Shown piece after piece: positions 26,501 through 35,811 of a stretch of 64,000 nt of DNA. How positions within the stretch are numbered: the first letter of the stretch is position 1; every line of letters begins with the position of its first letter. Below the pieces are notes generated by a model. The model was not told where the DNA came from and did not search any database. It worked only from the letters and a program-made list of their open reading frames with translations. The translations under genes were made by a program, and so were the position numbers. The DNA comes from CALLCD01 sp039196965 (lineage in GTDB: Bacteria; Pseudomonadota; Alphaproteobacteria; Caulobacterales; Hyphomonadaceae), in contig JBCCUK010000007.1 of the NCBI GenBank assembly GCA_039196965.1, positions 62,001 through 126,000 of the forward strand. The letters are read 5' to 3'.

Positions 26501-29428
26501 TTAGTCTTCTGGATCGATCAGATTGCCCTCTTCATCGAGTTCAACAATATCAAAGCCAAGGGTCTCCAGCTCCGACAGGATAACGCTTTTATCCCCGACG
26601 ACCACGAGGATCATTTCATCTAGGGCCAAGTGTTTCGCTGCGAGCGCGTTGACCTCCTCGGCGGAGATATTGGCGAGTATCGTTTTCTGCTCGTCAATGA
26701 AGTTGTCAGGCAGATCATAGTTCAGGATATCCTCGATAAAGCCGAGTTTCTGAAATGGTGTTTCATAATCCCGGGCTTCACGTTGCAGGCGGGCAGCGCG
26801 CGTGAACGCCAGTTCGTCTTCCTCTATCCCGCCTTCCTGATAGGTGGTGATCTCTTTCACAAACTGCCGGATCGAATCCGCTGTTGCATCGGTTCTGACG
26901 GCCGCCTGTGCTCGAAAGAAGCCATAGTCCTTAACGCCGTTAAAGAATGAGAATGCACCATAGGAATAGCCCTTGTCTTCCCGCAGGTTGAGATTGATGC
27001 GGCTGTTGAACGCTCCGCCGAGAATGAAGTTCATAATCCCGGCGCGGTAATACTCGCCTGTCGCGTCGAACGATAGCGCCCGCTTGCCGATCCGGATTTC
27101 GGATTGTGCAGCGTCCGGTTTATCGATCAGGTACAGCGTGCCACCATCAAGTTCGGGGAAAGACGCAAGCTCAGCGGTCTCCACGGGCGTTTCCTCCCAG
27201 TCCGAAAGCATGGCGAGCTTTGGCCCCATCTGAGCTTCGGAGAGGTCGCTCACGGCAATCACCGAGGCTGCCGCCGCCGAATAATTCTCGCTGTAGAAGG
27301 CTTTCACATCATCTAAGGTAATCGCTTCCACTGTGCTCATAAGACCCTGATCCGGATAGGACAGGGCGTTGTCTTTGCCAAAGAGGAGCTGGCTGAAGAC
27401 AGACGTTGCCGTGGTCGAGGGCTGGGTCTTGGCCAGCTCAATGGATTGTAGACGCTGGCTTTTTAGTCTGCCGAAATCCTCTTCGGAAAAAGCAGGTTCA
27501 AACAGACGTTCACGGACGATCTCCAGTGTTTCGTCAAGATTTACCGTCAGGGAGCGGACCGTTATTTCCGTGAATTCATTTCCTGCTTCGAAACTTATGC
27601 TCGATCCCAGCTTCGCCAGTCTATTGGAGAGCTCTTCATTGGTCGAATTCAGCGTCGCTTCATCGAGCATTTCCGCCGTCAAGGAGGCAAGACCCAGTTT
27701 GTCGAGCGGCTCATTCCTTTGCGCGATATTGATCCGAATACGGAGAGCTGTGGTAGGTGTCTCCGTGTTGAGTGCACCTAAGACCGGAATGCCGTTTTCC
27801 AGCTCGATTCGGTAGAGCTCAGGCAATTGCAGCGCGAGATCCACATCCGTGGCCTCTGGTTGCACGGACCGGTCAAACGTATCCGTCGGTATCCTCAAAG
27901 CCAATTCACCATCCGGTGCAGTTTCAGGGATGTCGCGCTCATACCTGTTCCAAGTGTCCTCGGCCGCGATGCCATCGATCTGGCCCTTCGGAACGATTGA
28001 CATGATCACGGCTGGCCTGTCTTTGATGTATTTTTCGTAGACTCGGATAACGTCTTCAGCGGTCACGCTTTCATACCTTGTAACATCGTCCTGAATATAA
28101 TTCGGGTTGCCTGTGAACGTTTCGTAGAAGGCCAGCTGGCTGCCTTTCCCCGATACGCTTTCGAGGCTGAAAATCATCGAAGAGATTATGCCGGCCTTCA
28201 CCCGTTCCAGATCGTCCGGCTCCACGCCGCGCGTCTCAAACTCTTCAAAAGAAGATCGGATGATACTTTCGATATCAGCAAGGGATGTTCCGCTCGGCGG
28301 ATTTGGCAGGGCGTAGAGCGCGAACTGGCAGGCAAGTTCCTGGCAGAAATGCGTTGCCTGAGCCTGAACGGCTTGTCCATCGCGCACGAGATTTTTGTAC
28401 ATTAGCGACGTTCGACCTTCGCCGAGTATTGAGTTCAGGACATCAAGAGGGGCTTCGTCAGGATGACGGGCATGGACCGTTGGCCACGACATATAGAGCA
28501 ACGGTAGCGCCACATTGTCTTCGAGAGAGATATATCTGTCGGTATGGAGGGTTACGGGCTCCGGTGTTGCGTCTTCCACCGCGGGGCCTTCCGGGATCGG
28601 CCCGAAATATTTGGCGACCCAGTCCAGGGTCTGGGCCTCATTGAGGCGGCCACCAATGGTCAGAACGGCATTGTTCGGGCCATACCAACGCAGGAAGAAG
28701 CGTTTCAGATCATCAAGATCGGCTCGGTTCAGATCCTCAATGTAACCGATCACACTCCACGAATAGGGGTGACCTTCAGGGTACATCGCTTCCCCGACAC
28801 GCTCACTGAGCAGCCCGTAGGGCGCATTATCGACCCGCTGGCCCCGCTCATTCTTTACGGTTTCGCGCTGGTTCTCGAATTTGGCTTCCGTCACCGCTGG
28901 TAGGAGGAAGCCCATACGGTCGGCTTCCAGCCAGAGCATTTTTTCTAGCTGATTGGCCGGAGCGGTCTCGAAATAGTTCGTCCGGTCGGAATTGGTCGTG
29001 CCGTTCAGTGTCCCGCCAGCTTCGGAGATAATCCGGAAGTGTTCCTCATCGCCGACATTCTCTGAGCCCTGGAACATCATATGCTCAAAGAAATGGGCAA
29101 AGCCGGACTTGCCGATATCTTCCCTTGCCGAGCCGACATGGTAGGTGACGTCGACATGGATGAGGGGGTCTGAATTGTCCTCATGCAGGATCACTATCAG
29201 GCCGTTTGGCAGGCGGAATTTCTTGTAGGGGATGACGATCTCATCGCCCGTCCGGGAAACCTCTTCAACCAGCTCAATACCGCCCGGATAGTCCGGTTTT
29301 ACAATCTCGGTAACGACGCTGTTGGCATCGTCGGCCCGTTCTGGCGTCTCGCCTGCGGGTTCGGCGAAATACTGACATGCACCAAGAACAAGGCCGAGGG
29401 CGGCCGTCAGAAGATAATGTGTCTTCAT
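26501..29428 (-). CDS. M16-family zinc metallopeptidase, lipoprotein, full-length two-lobe form
   Basis: About 975 residues. The ATG at 29428 has AAGAGG upstream and gives a lipoprotein signal (MKTHYLLTAALGLVLGAC, lipobox LGAC); a longer frame to 29455 lacks such support. The inverted zinc motif HFFEH (H112, E115, H116) and the downstream Glu in KNERGQ mark an active N-terminal M16 lobe. The C-terminal lobe (from about residue 520) keeps the fold but has no HxxEH, as in pitrilysin-like and clam-shell M16 enzymes. It probably degrades peptides in the periplasm, anchored to a membrane. Confidence 0.92.
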   Translation of the reverse strand: MKTHYLLTAALGLVLGACQYFAEPAGETPERADDANSVVTEIVKPDYPGGIELVEEVSRTGDEIVIPYKKFRLPNGLIVILHEDNSDPLIHVDVTYHVGSAREDIGKSGFAHFFEHMMFQGSENVGDEEHFRIISEAGGTLNGTTNSDRTNYFETAPANQLEKMLWLEADRMGFLLPAVTEAKFENQRETVKNERGQRVDNAPYGLLSERVGEAMYPEGHPYSWSVIGYIEDLNRADLDDLKRFFLRWYGPNNAVLTIGGRLNEAQTLDWVAKYFGPIPEGPAVEDATPEPVTLHTDRYISLEDNVALPLLYMSWPTVHARHPDEAPLDVLNSILGEGRTSLMYKNLVRDGQAVQAQATHFCQELACQFALYALPNPPSGTSLADIESIIRSSFEEFETRGVEPDDLERVKAGIISSMIFSLESVSGKGSQLAFYETFTGNPNYIQDDVTRYESVTAEDVIRVYEKYIKDRPAVIMSIVPKGQIDGIAAEDTWNRYERDIPETAPDGELALRIPTDTFDRSVQPEATDVDLALQLPELYRIELENGIPVLGALNTETPTTALRIRINIAQRNEPLDKLGLASLTAEMLDEATLNSTNEELSNRLAKLGSSISFEAGNEFTEITVRSLTVNLDETLEIVRERLFEPAFSEEDFGRLKSQRLQSIELAKTQPSTTATSVFSQLLFGKDNALSYPDQGLMSTVEAITLDDVKAFYSENYSAAAASVIAVSDLSEAQMGPKLAMLSDWEETPVETAELASFPELDGGTLYLIDKPDAAQSEIRIGKRALSFDATGEYYRAGIMNFILGGAFNSRINLNLREDKGYSYGAFSFFNGVKDYGFFRAQAAVRTDATADSIRQFVKEITTYQEGGIEEDELAFTRAARLQREARDYETPFQKLGFIEDILNYDLPDNFIDEQKTILANISAEEVNALAAKHLALDEMILVVVGDKSVILSELETLGFDIVELDEEGNLIDPED

Positions 29429-29569
29429 GGAAACCTCTTGAATAGTGAGCGACAAACCCGAGCCCCGGATTCGTGTACCTTCGATAATGGTGAATCTTTT
29501 AGGGCCGAACGGGGTCGCTGGCTACCGCCGTCCCATACTGCTGGACCGTCGCCGCGCTCTCTGGCAGTC

Positions 29570-30583
29570 TTAGGCCAGATGCTCCGCAGCGCGGTCCGCA
29601 TAATAGGTAATGATACCCGTTGCGCCTGCGCGTTTGAAAGACAATAGCGCTTCCATCATCACGCGTTCGCCATCGATCCAGCCATTTTGCGAGGCCGCCA
29701 TGATCTGCGCGTACTCTCCCGAAACCTGAAAGACAAAGGTCGGCAGTTTGAACATCTCCGAAACGCGCTGAACAATATCGAGATAGGGCAGGCCCGGTTT
29801 CACCATCACCATGTCAGCGCCCTCGGCAATGTCCATTGCCACCTCACGCAGCGCTTCGTCGGAATTGGCCGGGTCCTGCTGGTAGGTCCGCTTGTCTCCC
29901 TTCAGCGCCGTGGCGGAGCCGATGGCATCGCGGTAGGGGCCGTAAAAGCCGCTCGCATATTTCGCAGCATAGGAGAGGATCAACGCATTGGAGTGGCCTG
30001 CTGCCTCCAGCGCCTGGCGGATCGCGCCAATCCGCCCATCCATCATGTCCGATGGCGCAACGACATCCGCGCCCGCCTCGACCTGGACAAGGGCCTGCTT
30101 GACCAGCATCTCCGTCGTTTCGTCATTGAGGACATAGCCGGCCGCGTCGATCACGCCGTCATGGCCATGGCTCGTAAAGGGGTCGAGGGCGACATCGCAG
30201 ATAATGCCCACCTCCGGCGCGGCGGCTTTCATCGCCCGGATAGCTTTCGGCACGAGACCATCGGGATTGAGGCATTCTGAGCCTTGCGCATCTTTGAGAT
30301 CCGGCGAGATATTCGGGAAAATCGCGATGGCCGGAATGCCGAGATCCCTCGCCCGCACAGCCGCCTTGGCCGCTTCTTTCACCGTGTGGCGGTTCACACC
30401 CGGCATGGACGGCACTGGCACCAGCGGCTCCTCGCCGTCATGGATGATCAGGCTCCAGATCAGATCGCCCGGTGCGAGCCGGTTTTCGGCAACCAGATCG
30501 CGGATCCAGGGGGCCTGGCGCACCCGGCGCAGCCGTGTTGAGGGGAATGCTGGGGAAAACGGCAGACTATTCATAGGGTTCAT
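29570..30583 (-). CDS. hemB: Delta-aminolevulinic acid dehydratase (porphobilinogen synthase)
   Basis: 337 residues. It condenses two 5-aminolevulinates into porphobilinogen in haem synthesis. The two active-site lysines are in SYAAKYASGFYG and MVKPGLPYLD. The metal site reads ALDPFTSHGHDG: the three cysteines of the zinc enzymes are replaced by Ala, Asp and Asp, so this belongs to the magnesium/potassium-dependent group common in alphaproteobacteria and pseudomonads. It stands alone, divergent from the TIR-domain gene, with 71 bp between starts. Confidence 0.96.
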   Translation of the reverse strand: MNPMNSLPFSPAFPSTRLRRVRQAPWIRDLVAENRLAPGDLIWSLIIHDGEEPLVPVPSMPGVNRHTVKEAAKAAVRARDLGIPAIAIFPNISPDLKDAQGSECLNPDGLVPKAIRAMKAAAPEVGIICDVALDPFTSHGHDGVIDAAGYVLNDETTEMLVKQALVQVEAGADVVAPSDMMDGRIGAIRQALEAAGHSNALILSYAAKYASGFYGPYRDAIGSATALKGDKRTYQQDPANSDEALREVAMDIAEGADMVMVKPGLPYLDIVQRVSEMFKLPTFVFQVSGEYAQIMAASQNGWIDGERVMMEALLSFKRAGATGIITYYADRAAEHLA

Positions 30584-30654
30584 TCAGCAAGAGCCACTCG
30601 CCTAGTCAATTGCCGTCAATCGCTATAAATTCAAATCCAGCGAGGGGAGACGCT

Positions 30655-31656
30655 ATGAACCACGACATTTTCCTTAGCTACCGCCGGTCTGATCAGGAAC
30701 TCGCGGGAGCCTTGGTGGAAGCTCTTGAGACACGAGGTCTCACCGTCTGGTGGGACCAGAAAATCGAGGGTGGTATCGATTGGCGTGATGCCATTGCCGG
30801 AAATCTGGAGAAAGCTGAAACTCTGGTGATCCTGTTTTCCGAGGACTGCAACAATTCCCGCCAGCTCCGCAAGGAACTCGCCATGGCCGACGTCATGGAG
30901 AAGGATGTGATACCCGTCCTGATCGAGGATACGCGTCCGAAGGGGCATTTTCTCTATGAGCTGGCGAGCCGCAACTGGGTGCGGGTCTTTCCCAATCCCA
31001 TGGCGAAACTCGATGAGCTGGCTGACAGGCTTGCCGAACAGGAATTTGGTCCGAAAGGGGGACCACGCGAAGAAAGCCAGACTGACAATGCCGCTGGCGG
31101 AGTTGGCTCTGGGCCGGTGCCCGCCGTCTCTAGGGTCAAGCCGCGCAAGAAAATTGAGCGCAAGGCCGAGCCCGTAGGCGACAAGGAGTATCGAGATTTC
31201 CTTCCCTTCAAATGGTATGAGATCGCGGCGCTGATCGCCATGTTCGCCCTCGCGCTTTATGGCTTCCTTCTGAATGATGAGGGCACAGCCATTGAAGAGC
31301 TGACCGAGCAGGAATTCTGGGACACGACGATTGGGTTCTTCGCCATCGCATGGCTCTATGGCGTTGTGGTGTTTCCCATCCGCTATTTCCGGCGAGGGCG
31401 GCGGCTCAGGCGGGCAATTCTCTATTTCGTGCTCAGCACCGGCACGCTCGCCATCGTCACCGGCCTCGTCTGGTTGGGTGATCCGTCATTCAATGAGGTC
31501 TGGGCCGAGGGTGACGGCGAAAACGCCATGGTCGGTATGATTGGCGGCATGATCGGGCTCTGGATACTGACGGCGATCGTCGCTTTTGCGATCTATGGCG
31601 CGATGATCGGCGGCCGGGTCATCCGCAAATGGAACAGCCATGTGGAGACCATCTGA
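30655..31656 (+). CDS. TIR-domain protein with four C-terminal membrane segments
   Basis: 333 residues from the ATG at 30655, which has GAGGGGAG upstream (the frame opens at 30610). Residues 1-130 are a TIR domain: HDIFLSYRRSDQE, VWWDQKIEGGIDW, and a helix NSRQLRKEL whose E74 sits where the NADase catalytic Glu of active TIRs is found. A basic, low-complexity linker (130-185) leads to four hydrophobic segments (about 200-218, 236-258, 268-288, 300-325). It may sense or signal at the inner membrane, and bacterial TIR proteins are often NAD-cleaving defence effectors, but no partner defence gene is adjacent. Convergent with the GNAT gene, 4 bp apart. Confidence 0.82.
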   Translation: MNHDIFLSYRRSDQELAGALVEALETRGLTVWWDQKIEGGIDWRDAIAGNLEKAETLVILFSEDCNNSRQLRKELAMADVMEKDVIPVLIEDTRPKGHFLYELASRNWVRVFPNPMAKLDELADRLAEQEFGPKGGPREESQTDNAAGGVGSGPVPAVSRVKPRKKIERKAEPVGDKEYRDFLPFKWYEIAALIAMFALALYGFLLNDEGTAIEELTEQEFWDTTIGFFAIAWLYGVVVFPIRYFRRGRRLRRAILYFVLSTGTLAIVTGLVWLGDPSFNEVWAEGDGENAMVGMIGGMIGLWILTAIVAFAIYGAMIGGRVIRKWNSHVETI

Positions 31657-31660
31657 CTGA

Positions 31661-32215
31661 TCAGCCACCGCGCCGGAACAGTCCTTTGCGAAACGATCGT
31701 CGCATAAAACAGCGCTTCGAGACATCCAGCGTCTCGGCCTGAATGCGATTGAAGTCATGCATCCAGTCTTCCCAGTCGTCTTCGGTGATCTCGCGGAAAC
31801 CGAGGGTCGCATAAAACGGTGCGTTCCACACAACATCGCGAAACGTCGATAGGGACACCGATGGTTTTTCGCGCTGTCGTGCCTCCTCAATCACCCGCTC
31901 CACAAGGGCTCTGCCAATGCCTTTGCGGCCATGGTCTGGATGCACCGAAACCTCGTCGAGATAAAGATCGGGATCGCGTTCCGAACAGAGCGCAAATCCG
32001 ACAGCTGTGCCGGTGTCATCGCTAACGACAAAGCTTGTCTCATCAGCGATAGAGCCCCTGTGATAGTCGATGGAGACATGGTCCTCCATGTTCTCCTCGG
32101 GGATCAGTCCAAGGGGACGGAACAGCTCATTGCTCTCCAGCTCAATCACCACGAGCTGCGGAATATCCCGCTCTTCAGCAAGCCTCAGCGTATATCCTTG
32201 CGGCAACCCAGCCAT
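31661..32215 (-). CDS. GNAT-family N-acetyltransferase
   Basis: 184 residues with a GNAT fold: an N-terminal LRLAEERDIPQLVVIE, the central strand VGFALCSERDPDLYLDEVSV and the acetyl-CoA-binding loop HPDHGRKGIGRALVERVIEEA (pattern RxxGxG/A). The C-terminal FYATLGFREI segment is also typical. Substrate unknown. It diverges from the acyl-CoA dehydrogenase. Confidence 0.88.
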   Translation of the reverse strand: MAGLPQGYTLRLAEERDIPQLVVIELESNELFRPLGLIPEENMEDHVSIDYHRGSIADETSFVVSDDTGTAVGFALCSERDPDLYLDEVSVHPDHGRKGIGRALVERVIEEARQREKPSVSLSTFRDVVWNAPFYATLGFREITEDDWEDWMHDFNRIQAETLDVSKRCFMRRSFRKGLFRRGG

Positions 32216-32279
32216 TGATTTTATGCCCCCCTATGGCATGTCTTTGCGTACCATTAAGCGTTTTTGTGAGGACATGCCA

Positions 32280-33416
32280 ATGAGTGCGCCGTTTTCAGAC
32301 GAACAGGTCATGATTCAGGACATGGCGCGCAAATTTGCTGCTGACCAGCTCGCCCCGAATTCTGATCGCTGGGACGAGGAAAAGCACTTCCCCGTCGATG
32401 TCATCAGGCAGGCCGCCGAGCTTGGATTTGCAGGTATCTATGTTCGTGAGGATGTCGGCGGGTCGGCACTCACACGTCTCGATGCTGTTCTGATCTTCGA
32501 ACAGCTCTCCCAGGGCGACGTTTCCACCGCGGCTTTCATCTCGATCCACAATATGGCGAGCTGGATGATCGATCGGTTCGGCGAGGAAGAGCAGCGTCAA
32601 TATTGGCTGCCAAAGCTCACTTCCATGGAGCTTATCGCGTCCTACTGTCTGACCGAACCGGGCTCAGGGTCCGATGCAGCTTCCATGACCACAAAAGCCG
32701 TCAAAGAGGGCGATGAGTATGTCCTCACGGGTGGCAAGCAATTTATCTCAGGGGCAGGAACGTCCGATGTCTATGTCGTCATGGCCCGCACCTCCGATGA
32801 TGGTGCCAAAGGCGTCTCGACTTTTATCGTCGAGAAGGACGCGCCCGGTCTTTCCTTCGGGGCGAATGAGCGAAAAATGGGCTGGAACTCCCAACCCACG
32901 CGGCAGGTCATTTTCGATGGATGCCGCATTCCGGCAAAGAACCGCATTGGCGAGGAGGGCCACGGCTTCCGCTTCGCCATGGCGGGCCTTGATGGGGGCC
33001 GGCTCAATATTGCAGCCTGTTCCCTTGGCGGAGCCCAGGACGCCCTCGACCGCGCGCTCGCCTATGCTCAGGAGCGCAAACAGTTCGGCAAGGCCATTGC
33101 CGAGTTTCAGGCGACCCAGTTCAAACTTGCCGATATGGAGACCGAACTCCAGGCTGCCCGCGTCATGCTCTATGAGGCTGCGACTCGCCTTGATGCAAAA
33201 ACGCCCGATGCCACGCGCTGGTGCGCCATGGCCAAACGCTTCGTCACCGATACCGGCTTCAAGGTCGCCAATGATGCCCTGCAGATCCATGGCGGCTATG
33301 GATACCTAAAGGATTATGGTGTCGAGCGGATCGTCCGAGATCTGCGCGTCCATCAGATTCTTGAAGGCACCAATGAGATCATGCGCGTCATCATCTCGCG
33401 GGACATGCTGAAATAG
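32280..33416 (+). CDS. Acyl-CoA dehydrogenase, short/branched-chain type (isobutyryl-CoA dehydrogenase-like)
   Basis: 378 residues from the ATG at 32280 with GAGG eight bases upstream; the open frame to 32070 is antisense to the GNAT gene. Signatures are YCLTEPGSGSDAASM (FAD/acyl-CoA binding), QIHGGYGYLKDYGVERIVRD and the catalytic Glu E362 in HQILEGTNEIMR, the position used by short-chain enzymes. Sequence style (STAAFISIHNMASWMI) recalls ACAD8/isobutyryl-CoA dehydrogenases of valine degradation. It oxidises an acyl-CoA to the 2-enoyl-CoA, passing electrons to ETF. Exact substrate is an inference. Confidence 0.9.
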   Translation: MSAPFSDEQVMIQDMARKFAADQLAPNSDRWDEEKHFPVDVIRQAAELGFAGIYVREDVGGSALTRLDAVLIFEQLSQGDVSTAAFISIHNMASWMIDRFGEEEQRQYWLPKLTSMELIASYCLTEPGSGSDAASMTTKAVKEGDEYVLTGGKQFISGAGTSDVYVVMARTSDDGAKGVSTFIVEKDAPGLSFGANERKMGWNSQPTRQVIFDGCRIPAKNRIGEEGHGFRFAMAGLDGGRLNIAACSLGGAQDALDRALAYAQERKQFGKAIAEFQATQFKLADMETELQAARVMLYEAATRLDAKTPDATRWCAMAKRFVTDTGFKVANDALQIHGGYGYLKDYGVERIVRDLRVHQILEGTNEIMRVIISRDMLK

Positions 33417-33471
33417 ACCGCTGGGTGTGGGCACTGCTGCCTGACTTGACCCTGGCGACTACCGGGCGCGT

Positions 33472-34158
33472 CTACGAAATTCCAAAAAAGATCGCAAAAT
33501 CGATTGGCAGTATATTGTTCAGGCGGCTGCGCCAGGCGGTGTCCGGCCGTGTGACCTCGTTCGGAGAAACATAGATAATGTCGAAGCGCTGTAGGGGGCC
33601 CCAACTGGCAATCGCTTCGCCCGTAAGTCCGTTTCTCAGATCATAGGATCTCGTCACGATCTCATTGTCGGATCCACGACGGATCAGCATGATCTCCCGC
33701 TGCTTCATATCCGCTAGAAATCCCCCTGCCATGATAATCGCTTCGAGCGTTCCGACCTGACCCGGTAGTTCGATTGCCCCCGGTCGGCTGACCGCGCCGC
33801 CGACAAAAACGCGGTGGGGCGCGGCTTTCAGGCGTCGGATGTTTACCGCCGGTTCGATCAGTTCTTGTTGCAATTCTGTTTCAAGCGCGGCCTTTAGTTC
33901 CGGCACCGTCCGGCTCGCCGCGTCGAGCGTTCCGATGGGAGGAAAGTCTATCTGACCGCCATAAGTGAGGGTCACCTCACGGGACAGTTCCGGTGCCGAT
34001 GGGACATCGATGAAGAGCCGATCGCCGGGCCAGATCAGTTCAGCGGAATCTGGGCTGACGGGAAGAGCGGGTTCATCTGCCGGAACGGTTTTCGGGTTCG
34101 ACGCGCAGGCAGACAAAATCAGCACAAGGCCCAGCAGTTTGAAGTGCGGAAACGGCAT
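33472..34158 (-). CDS. hfsD: Polysaccharide export lipoprotein, HfsD/Wza family
   Basis: 228 residues. A lipoprotein signal (MPFPHFKLLGLVLILSAC) is followed by the poly_export domain (IWPGDRLFIDV, FPPIGTLD) and a SLBB-like part (HRVFVGGAVSRPGAIEL). It would form the outer-membrane exit channel for a capsule or holdfast polysaccharide. Its short length, and the two divergent neighbours of matching type and size, fit the HfsD-HfsA-HfsB set that secretes holdfast in Caulobacter (about 240, 510 and 230 residues as remembered). The assignment to holdfast, as opposed to another exopolysaccharide, is inference. Confidence 0.72.
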   Translation of the reverse strand: MPFPHFKLLGLVLILSACASNPKTVPADEPALPVSPDSAELIWPGDRLFIDVPSAPELSREVTLTYGGQIDFPPIGTLDAASRTVPELKAALETELQQELIEPAVNIRRLKAAPHRVFVGGAVSRPGAIELPGQVGTLEAIIMAGGFLADMKQREIMLIRRGSDNEIVTRSYDLRNGLTGEAIASWGPLQRFDIIYVSPNEVTRPDTAWRSRLNNILPIDFAIFFGIS

Positions 34159-34274
34159 CAGCCCAATATCTCAGCGAAACCCCAAAATGTACTGTTTCCA
34201 TTAATGATTAAGGAAATATCAAATCGCTTTTATCATGACTTTTGTGAAAGGTCTGATGAGCATCAAGGTGAAGA

Positions 34275-35744
34275 ATGGCCAATAGCCGTGAAGCGACCGG
34301 CAGGAATGGCCAGGGCGAGACTGCGCCAGGACTTGCCTTTCGCCGTCGGCCGCGCCTCGGTCTCGTTGATGTGCTGCTTCACCTTTGGCGCGCCAAGTGG
34401 CTGATGTTGCTGATATTTTTGCCTATATTGGGAGCTGGCATTTTTCTGTCTTTGAACAGGCCGGCGAAGCACGTTTCGTCTGCTCAACTGATCGTCTCCC
34501 TCGATGAGGCAAAGCTGTTGCGACAGCAAAGCGTGACCGCAGAAGACGTTATGCGGATTGAGATAAGTCTTTTCCGTAGTGCTGAAACGGTAAATCGTGT
34601 GGTCCGTCGATTTGGCTTGCAGAGGCTCTATCCGGCGATCGCCGCCGAGGCTGAAAGCCAGCAAGGGGCTGCTCCGGAACGTATTGCAGATCGCGGAATT
34701 GCGGCGCTTCTCGATGATTTCACCGTCGGAGCGGTGCCCGGCGAACGGCGGATTTTCGCCGAGTTCGCCCATGCCGATCCTGTGTTATCGACCGAGGTTC
34801 TGAATGCCCTGATGGGTGCCTATCTCGGATATCGCTCCGATGTGTTCGAGGCTGAAAACCGGTCGCCCTATCAGAAAGAACGCGTCTCGCTCGATGCGCA
34901 ATTGTCCGAGCTGGAAAGTGAGATGTCTGCGTTCCGGACCGCCCATGGCATAAGCGATTTCCAGTCCGAGCGGGCCTCCCTCCAGGGCTTTGAAGCGTCC
35001 ATCGCCCAGGATCGCGCTGAGACGGATATTCAACTGACAGGGCTCGGGGCGAGCCTCGCCGATCTCGAAACCGAGCTTCAGAACACCTCGGTGTTTCTGA
35101 CCGTTCCGTCCGAGGATAGCGCCACGGCGCAACTTGCCGATCTTGAGGCCGAACGGGACGACTTGCTGACCCGGTATCTGGAATCCTCCCAGACGGTGAA
35201 GGCCGTCGACAAAAGACTGGCGGAGCTTAACCGCGCTGCGGCGCGCGAGGCCTCGGAGGGCATTCCGAGCCGCGAGCTGCCCAACCCGGCCCATGCCGAC
35301 ATTGCAAAACAGATCGAGAATCTTGAGGCCCAGACAGAAGCGGCGCGCCGTCATCTGCTTGATCTGGATGCCCAGATAGAGCGGATTGCGCGCCGAAAGT
35401 CGGAGTTGCTGGGGCTTGAACCTGAGTGGAGAGACCTTCAGCGGCGGCGTTCGGTATTGCTGGAAGCCTTGAAGGGACTTGCAGCAACGGCGTCCAGGGC
35501 CGAGGTTCGTTTCGCTGCGCTTATCGGCCATGGTGATGCTGTGAGAGTGATCGTGCCGGCAAAGCTCCAGCGGCGCGATCTGACCGAACGGCTGCCTGTT
35601 CTGCTCGTATTTCTATTGCTCGGTTTGATCGCAGCGGCGACAGCCGGACTGTTGAGGGTGCTGGCTCAGGAGGGCTTTGCTACGCCCCGATCCCTGGAGC
35701 GCAGCACAGGTCTGCCCGTCGTGTCTGCGGTTCCTCAGCAGTAA
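34275..35744 (+). CDS. hfsA: Wzz/GumC-type polysaccharide co-polymerase, HfsA-like
   Basis: 489 residues. Two membrane spans bracket a large periplasmic domain: residues about 43-60 (LMLLIFLPILGAGIFLSL) and 435-455 (LPVLLVFLLLGLIAAATAG). Between them lie Wzz-type sequence near the start and long coiled coils (about 195-380) rich in Glu, Leu and Ala. A start-site AAGGTGAAG precedes the ATG. It would bridge the inner membrane to the HfsD channel. It lacks a fused cytoplasmic kinase; the following gene supplies the P-loop partner. Divergent from hfsD across 116 bp that must hold both promoters. Confidence 0.75.
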   Translation: MANSREATGRNGQGETAPGLAFRRRPRLGLVDVLLHLWRAKWLMLLIFLPILGAGIFLSLNRPAKHVSSAQLIVSLDEAKLLRQQSVTAEDVMRIEISLFRSAETVNRVVRRFGLQRLYPAIAAEAESQQGAAPERIADRGIAALLDDFTVGAVPGERRIFAEFAHADPVLSTEVLNALMGAYLGYRSDVFEAENRSPYQKERVSLDAQLSELESEMSAFRTAHGISDFQSERASLQGFEASIAQDRAETDIQLTGLGASLADLETELQNTSVFLTVPSEDSATAQLADLEAERDDLLTRYLESSQTVKAVDKRLAELNRAAAREASEGIPSRELPNPAHADIAKQIENLEAQTEAARRHLLDLDAQIERIARRKSELLGLEPEWRDLQRRRSVLLEALKGLAATASRAEVRFAALIGHGDAVRVIVPAKLQRRDLTERLPVLLVFLLLGLIAAATAGLLRVLAQEGFATPRSLERSTGLPVVSAVPQQ

Positions 35745-35811
35745 TTGCGAGGTGAATTTGGGTTAACCTTGAGACGGTATGCCAATAGGATCAGTATAGG
35801 ATTGGGTTTGC

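Noticed and set aside
29429..29455. Upstream start of the M16 peptidase
   Set aside because: The internal ATG at 29428 has a Shine-Dalgarno and begins the lipoprotein signal.
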